Source: Lysinibacillus telephonicus
GTDB lineage: Bacteria; Bacillota; Bacilli; Bacillales_A; Planococcaceae
Length of the DNA stretch: 34,356 bases
Assembly: GCF_003966145.1 (NCBI RefSeq)
Contig: NZ_RXNR01000041.1
Location: forward strand, 1-34,356
Direction: 5' to 3'
A program made the position numbers and the translations under genes. Below the pieces are notes generated by a model, which worked only from the letters and a program-made list of their open reading frames with translations, had not been told where the DNA came from and did not search any database. Below, in pieces: positions 32,462-34,356 of the stretch. How positions within the stretch are numbered: position 1 is the first letter of the stretch; each line of letters starts with the position of its first letter.

Positions 32462-33856
32462 TTGAAAAGGCAAAAATGGTTAGGATTAGCCTTCTTACTG
32501 TCATGTATGCTAGCCGCATGTAGTCAGGAAGAACCAGAAGCTGAAGTTCCTAATCAGCAGGAAGAAGTAAAGGAAAATTTAGCTGAAACAAAAGAAGTTC
32601 AAGTATCAGCATCCTCCTCTGAACAAACGACTGAAAGTGAGCCTAACCTACATGATGCGCTGCCTATTCCAAAATCCTTTGTTGAATCTGCAGAATATGA
32701 AGGAACAGGGATGTTTGCAGGCAAGAAATTTACAAATCAAAAAGAGATTACGGACGTACTAGACAAATTTCCTGTATTAACGGAAAATTCCTCTGAACAG
32801 GAAATTACAGAGGCAAAGCAATACCTACTATCTTTATTTAAGGAAGATTTAAGTATGGTAGATGTTCCAATTGATCAATGGGAATCAATGCAATTTAAAG
32901 ATCCTAATGAGGAAAGCGAATCGATTCAATTAAAAGAAAACTACAATGTTGTTATTTTGCTCGATTCCAGTGGAAGTATGGCAAACTGGGAAAACAATAA
33001 AACACGGATGCAATTAGCTAAAGAATCCATTCAACTGTTTGTAGAAAATCTTCCAGAACAAGCAAACGTATCTTTACGTGTTTATGGACATGTCGGAACT
33101 GGAAACGATGAAGATAAGGCAAAGTCTTGTTCCAAAGTTGATGAAGTCTATCCACTTGGAAAATATAATAACAGTAAATTTTCAGAGGCTTTAAACAAAT
33201 TTGAACCAGCAGGGTGGACGCCAACTGGGCTAGCTATTAAACAGGTTGAAGAAGATTTAAAGAAATTTAACGGTGAAGAAAATACGAATATTATTTATAT
33301 TGTCAGTGATGGAGTAGAAACTTGCGATACGAACCCGGTAGGTGCGATCAAATCACTAGCAGAATCTAATATTCAGCCGGTTGTAAATATTATTGGCTAT
33401 CATGTTGACAACGATGGGTTGGCACAATTGAAGGAAATGGCAAAAGTTTCGAATGGGAGTTATGTTAACGCAGTTAGTCAAGAACAACTAAATGCAGAAT
33501 TTCAACAGACAGTTGATATGGCTAAAATATGGTCAGACTGGCATGACAACGCTCAAGGCACTTTGAACCAATTATTTGATACAATTCAGTTACAATTAAA
33601 CAATTGGTATGATCAACAACAAATACTCAAAAATCGCGAATACGATAATTTGCTAGTTGCTGTAAATTATTTGAATAAAAAGGGGATTATTGATATGAAA
33701 GTCTTTTTAGAATTTGATGATTCTTATAGAGAATATTTCCTTATAGTTGATGATGAGACAAGAGAGATCTTTCTTGAACTAGATGGATTGAATCGAGAAT
33801 CATTTTTGGATAATTGGGATAGTATCAACGATCGATTATTGGAAAATGTAAACTAA
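32462..33856 (+). CDS. VWA-domain lipoprotein
   Basis: A 464-residue extracytoplasmic lipoprotein. The signal peptide ends in LAAC, so Cys20 is lipidated; an acidic linker follows. The von Willebrand A domain (about 160-350) has an intact metal site: DSSGS (168-172), Thr253/Thr255 ('GWTPTG') and Asp283 ('SDG'). The C-terminal 110 residues are helical and acidic with no known motif. TTG start with GAGGTGA upstream. Relatives I recall are Bacillus YwmC/YwmD-like VWA proteins, which are shorter. A role in adhesion or cell-surface assembly is possible, but not shown. Confidence 0.85.
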   Translation: MKRQKWLGLAFLLSCMLAACSQEEPEAEVPNQQEEVKENLAETKEVQVSASSSEQTTESEPNLHDALPIPKSFVESAEYEGTGMFAGKKFTNQKEITDVLDKFPVLTENSSEQEITEAKQYLLSLFKEDLSMVDVPIDQWESMQFKDPNEESESIQLKENYNVVILLDSSGSMANWENNKTRMQLAKESIQLFVENLPEQANVSLRVYGHVGTGNDEDKAKSCSKVDEVYPLGKYNNSKFSEALNKFEPAGWTPTGLAIKQVEEDLKKFNGEENTNIIYIVSDGVETCDTNPVGAIKSLAESNIQPVVNIIGYHVDNDGLAQLKEMAKVSNGSYVNAVSQEQLNAEFQQTVDMAKIWSDWHDNAQGTLNQLFDTIQLQLNNWYDQQQILKNREYDNLLVAVNYLNKKGIIDMKVFLEFDDSYREYFLIVDDETREIFLELDGLNRESFLDNWDSINDRLLENVN

Positions 33857-33891
33857 GATAAAAATAGAAGTGGGATAGACTCAACTTTCAA

Positions 33892-33924
33892 TCCTTCCTT
33901 TCTAAAGCAGGGAGGGGTTTTTTT
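33892..33924 (+). terminator. Terminator of the VWA gene
   Basis: CCTTCC (33893-33898) pairs with GGGAGG (33910-33915) with one wobble, followed by seven T residues, 36 bases past the stop. Confidence 0.8.
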
Positions 33925-34012
33925 GAATTGATATAACCTTGAAAAGATTTCATTGAAAAATATTATGGAAAAATAAATATATAGTTTTTAGTGAACTTAA
34001 ATAAATTGATTA

Positions 34013-34050
34013 CTCAAATACTAGGTAATCTAGTATTTGAGAATATTTTT
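34013..34050. terminator. Perfect 12-bp hairpin, probably a terminator
   Basis: CTCAAATACTAG (34013-34024) and CTAGTATTTGAG (34030-34041) with a 5-base loop. On the plus strand AATATTTTT follows. On the minus strand it is nine bases past the stop of the 58-residue gene. Confidence 0.7.
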
Positions 34051-34226
34051 TATAAATTTTCGTTTTGTTGTTCAATTTCGGTGCCGGTGATTGCTATATT
34101 AGCTTTTTCCATTTCTTTATGTTTATTTACGGAATTCTCCAGTGCATTTTTTAAATATGAATCATTTGCAATAGTTATTTCCTTCTTTTTTGGTGCTGTT
34201 GTATGATGGTTATCCTTTTTATCCAA
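34050..34226 (-). CDS. Short hydrophilic protein, 58 aa
   Basis: From TTG 34226, with a GGGAG site nine bases upstream, the minus strand encodes a 58-residue protein starting MDKKDNHHTTAPKKKEITIA and ending 'EIEQQNENL'. It is rich in Lys, Glu and Asn with no hydrophobic segment, and 'NDSYLKNALENSVNKHKEME' suggests a single long helix. The opposite strand opens a hydrophobic frame (33991-34206), but that has no ribosome site and looks like an antisense shadow. I do not recognise the family. A hairpin follows the stop and a palindrome precedes the start. Confidence 0.6.
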   Translation of the reverse strand: MDKKDNHHTTAPKKKEITIANDSYLKNALENSVNKHKEMEKANIAITGTEIEQQNENL

Positions 34227-34249
34227 TTTTCATCACTCCCTCTATAAAT

Positions 34250-34263
34250 GTTGATATATCAAC
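34250..34263. promoter_or_regulatory. Perfect 14-bp palindrome upstream of the short gene
   Basis: GTTGATATATCAAC is a perfect palindrome 24 bases before the 58-residue gene. A second dyad, AACGG/CCGTT, lies at 34261-34276. A regulator site is possible. Confidence 0.35.
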
Positions 34264-34356
34264 GGTTTGACCCGTTTTATCTAATAGAAAAAATATTTTT
34301 TAAAGAATAATATTTTAGTATTTTACAATACTTCAATTCATTTACAGTTTGAGGAT

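Noticed and set aside
33991-34206. 71-codon plus-strand hydrophobic frame starting at GTG
   Set aside because: No ribosome site. It is antisense to the better-supported 58-codon hydrophilic gene, and its hydrophobicity is expected from complementing a Lys/Glu-rich sequence.

Overview
The window looks like chromosome of an aerobic, spore-forming, low-GC Gram-positive of the Bacillales. Supporting signs are the spore photoproduct lyase pair splA-splB, strong GGAGG-type ribosome sites, frequent TTG starts, an LPXTG wall-anchored protein and a Bacillus-type Zur zinc regulon. A Lysinibacillus/Solibacillus-like genus is plausible, but that is an inference from protein style only.

Layout. (1) 1-320: left edge of an insertion sequence whose transposase runs off the window, with a hairpin just before its start codon. 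(2) 321-7612: a minus-strand EamA permease, then a plus-strand zinc-starvation cluster. It holds a cysteine-poor L33 (rpmG), a ZagA/YciC GTPase, a second COG0523 GTPase, ZnuA, ZnuC, ZnuB and a second ZagA-type GTPase. Zur-like boxes precede rpmG and zagA, and a terminator closes the cluster. (3) 7644-11306: a divergent S24 repressor/Cro-like pair with two near-identical 15-bp operators, each inside a promoter. An HD-GYP protein and an unrecognised PD-(D/E)XK nuclease-like protein follow. This is the best candidate for an undescribed module. (4) 11308-15425: a small membrane-anchored protein, an aldehyde dehydrogenase remnant (not previously an open frame), a zinc alcohol dehydrogenase, its divergent TetR-type regulator, and an NA37 nucleoid-associated protein. 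(5) 15426-16930: about 1.5 kb of AT-rich sequence without a convincing gene, containing a terminator-like hairpin. (6) 16931-23365: one giant lectin/DUF11/LPXTG surface protein gene broken by two in-frame stop codons with no frameshift. (7) 23608-34356: small membrane proteins, UvsE, a PNPOx-like stress protein, an AEC transporter, a carboxymuconolactone decarboxylase-like protein, SplA-SplB, a flavodoxin-like reductase with divergent LysR, a GNAT acetyltransferase, a VWA lipoprotein and a short hydrophilic protein.

How they work together. The zinc cluster combines high-affinity import (ZnuABC), metallochaperone GTPases, and a ribosomal protein swap that spares zinc. UvsE and SplAB are two independent repair routes for UV photoproducts, which fits a spore former. 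The alcohol dehydrogenase probably once worked with the deleted aldehyde dehydrogenase downstream of it. The repressor/Cro pair has the architecture of a lysogeny-type switch and appears to control the HD-GYP gene and perhaps the nuclease-like gene.
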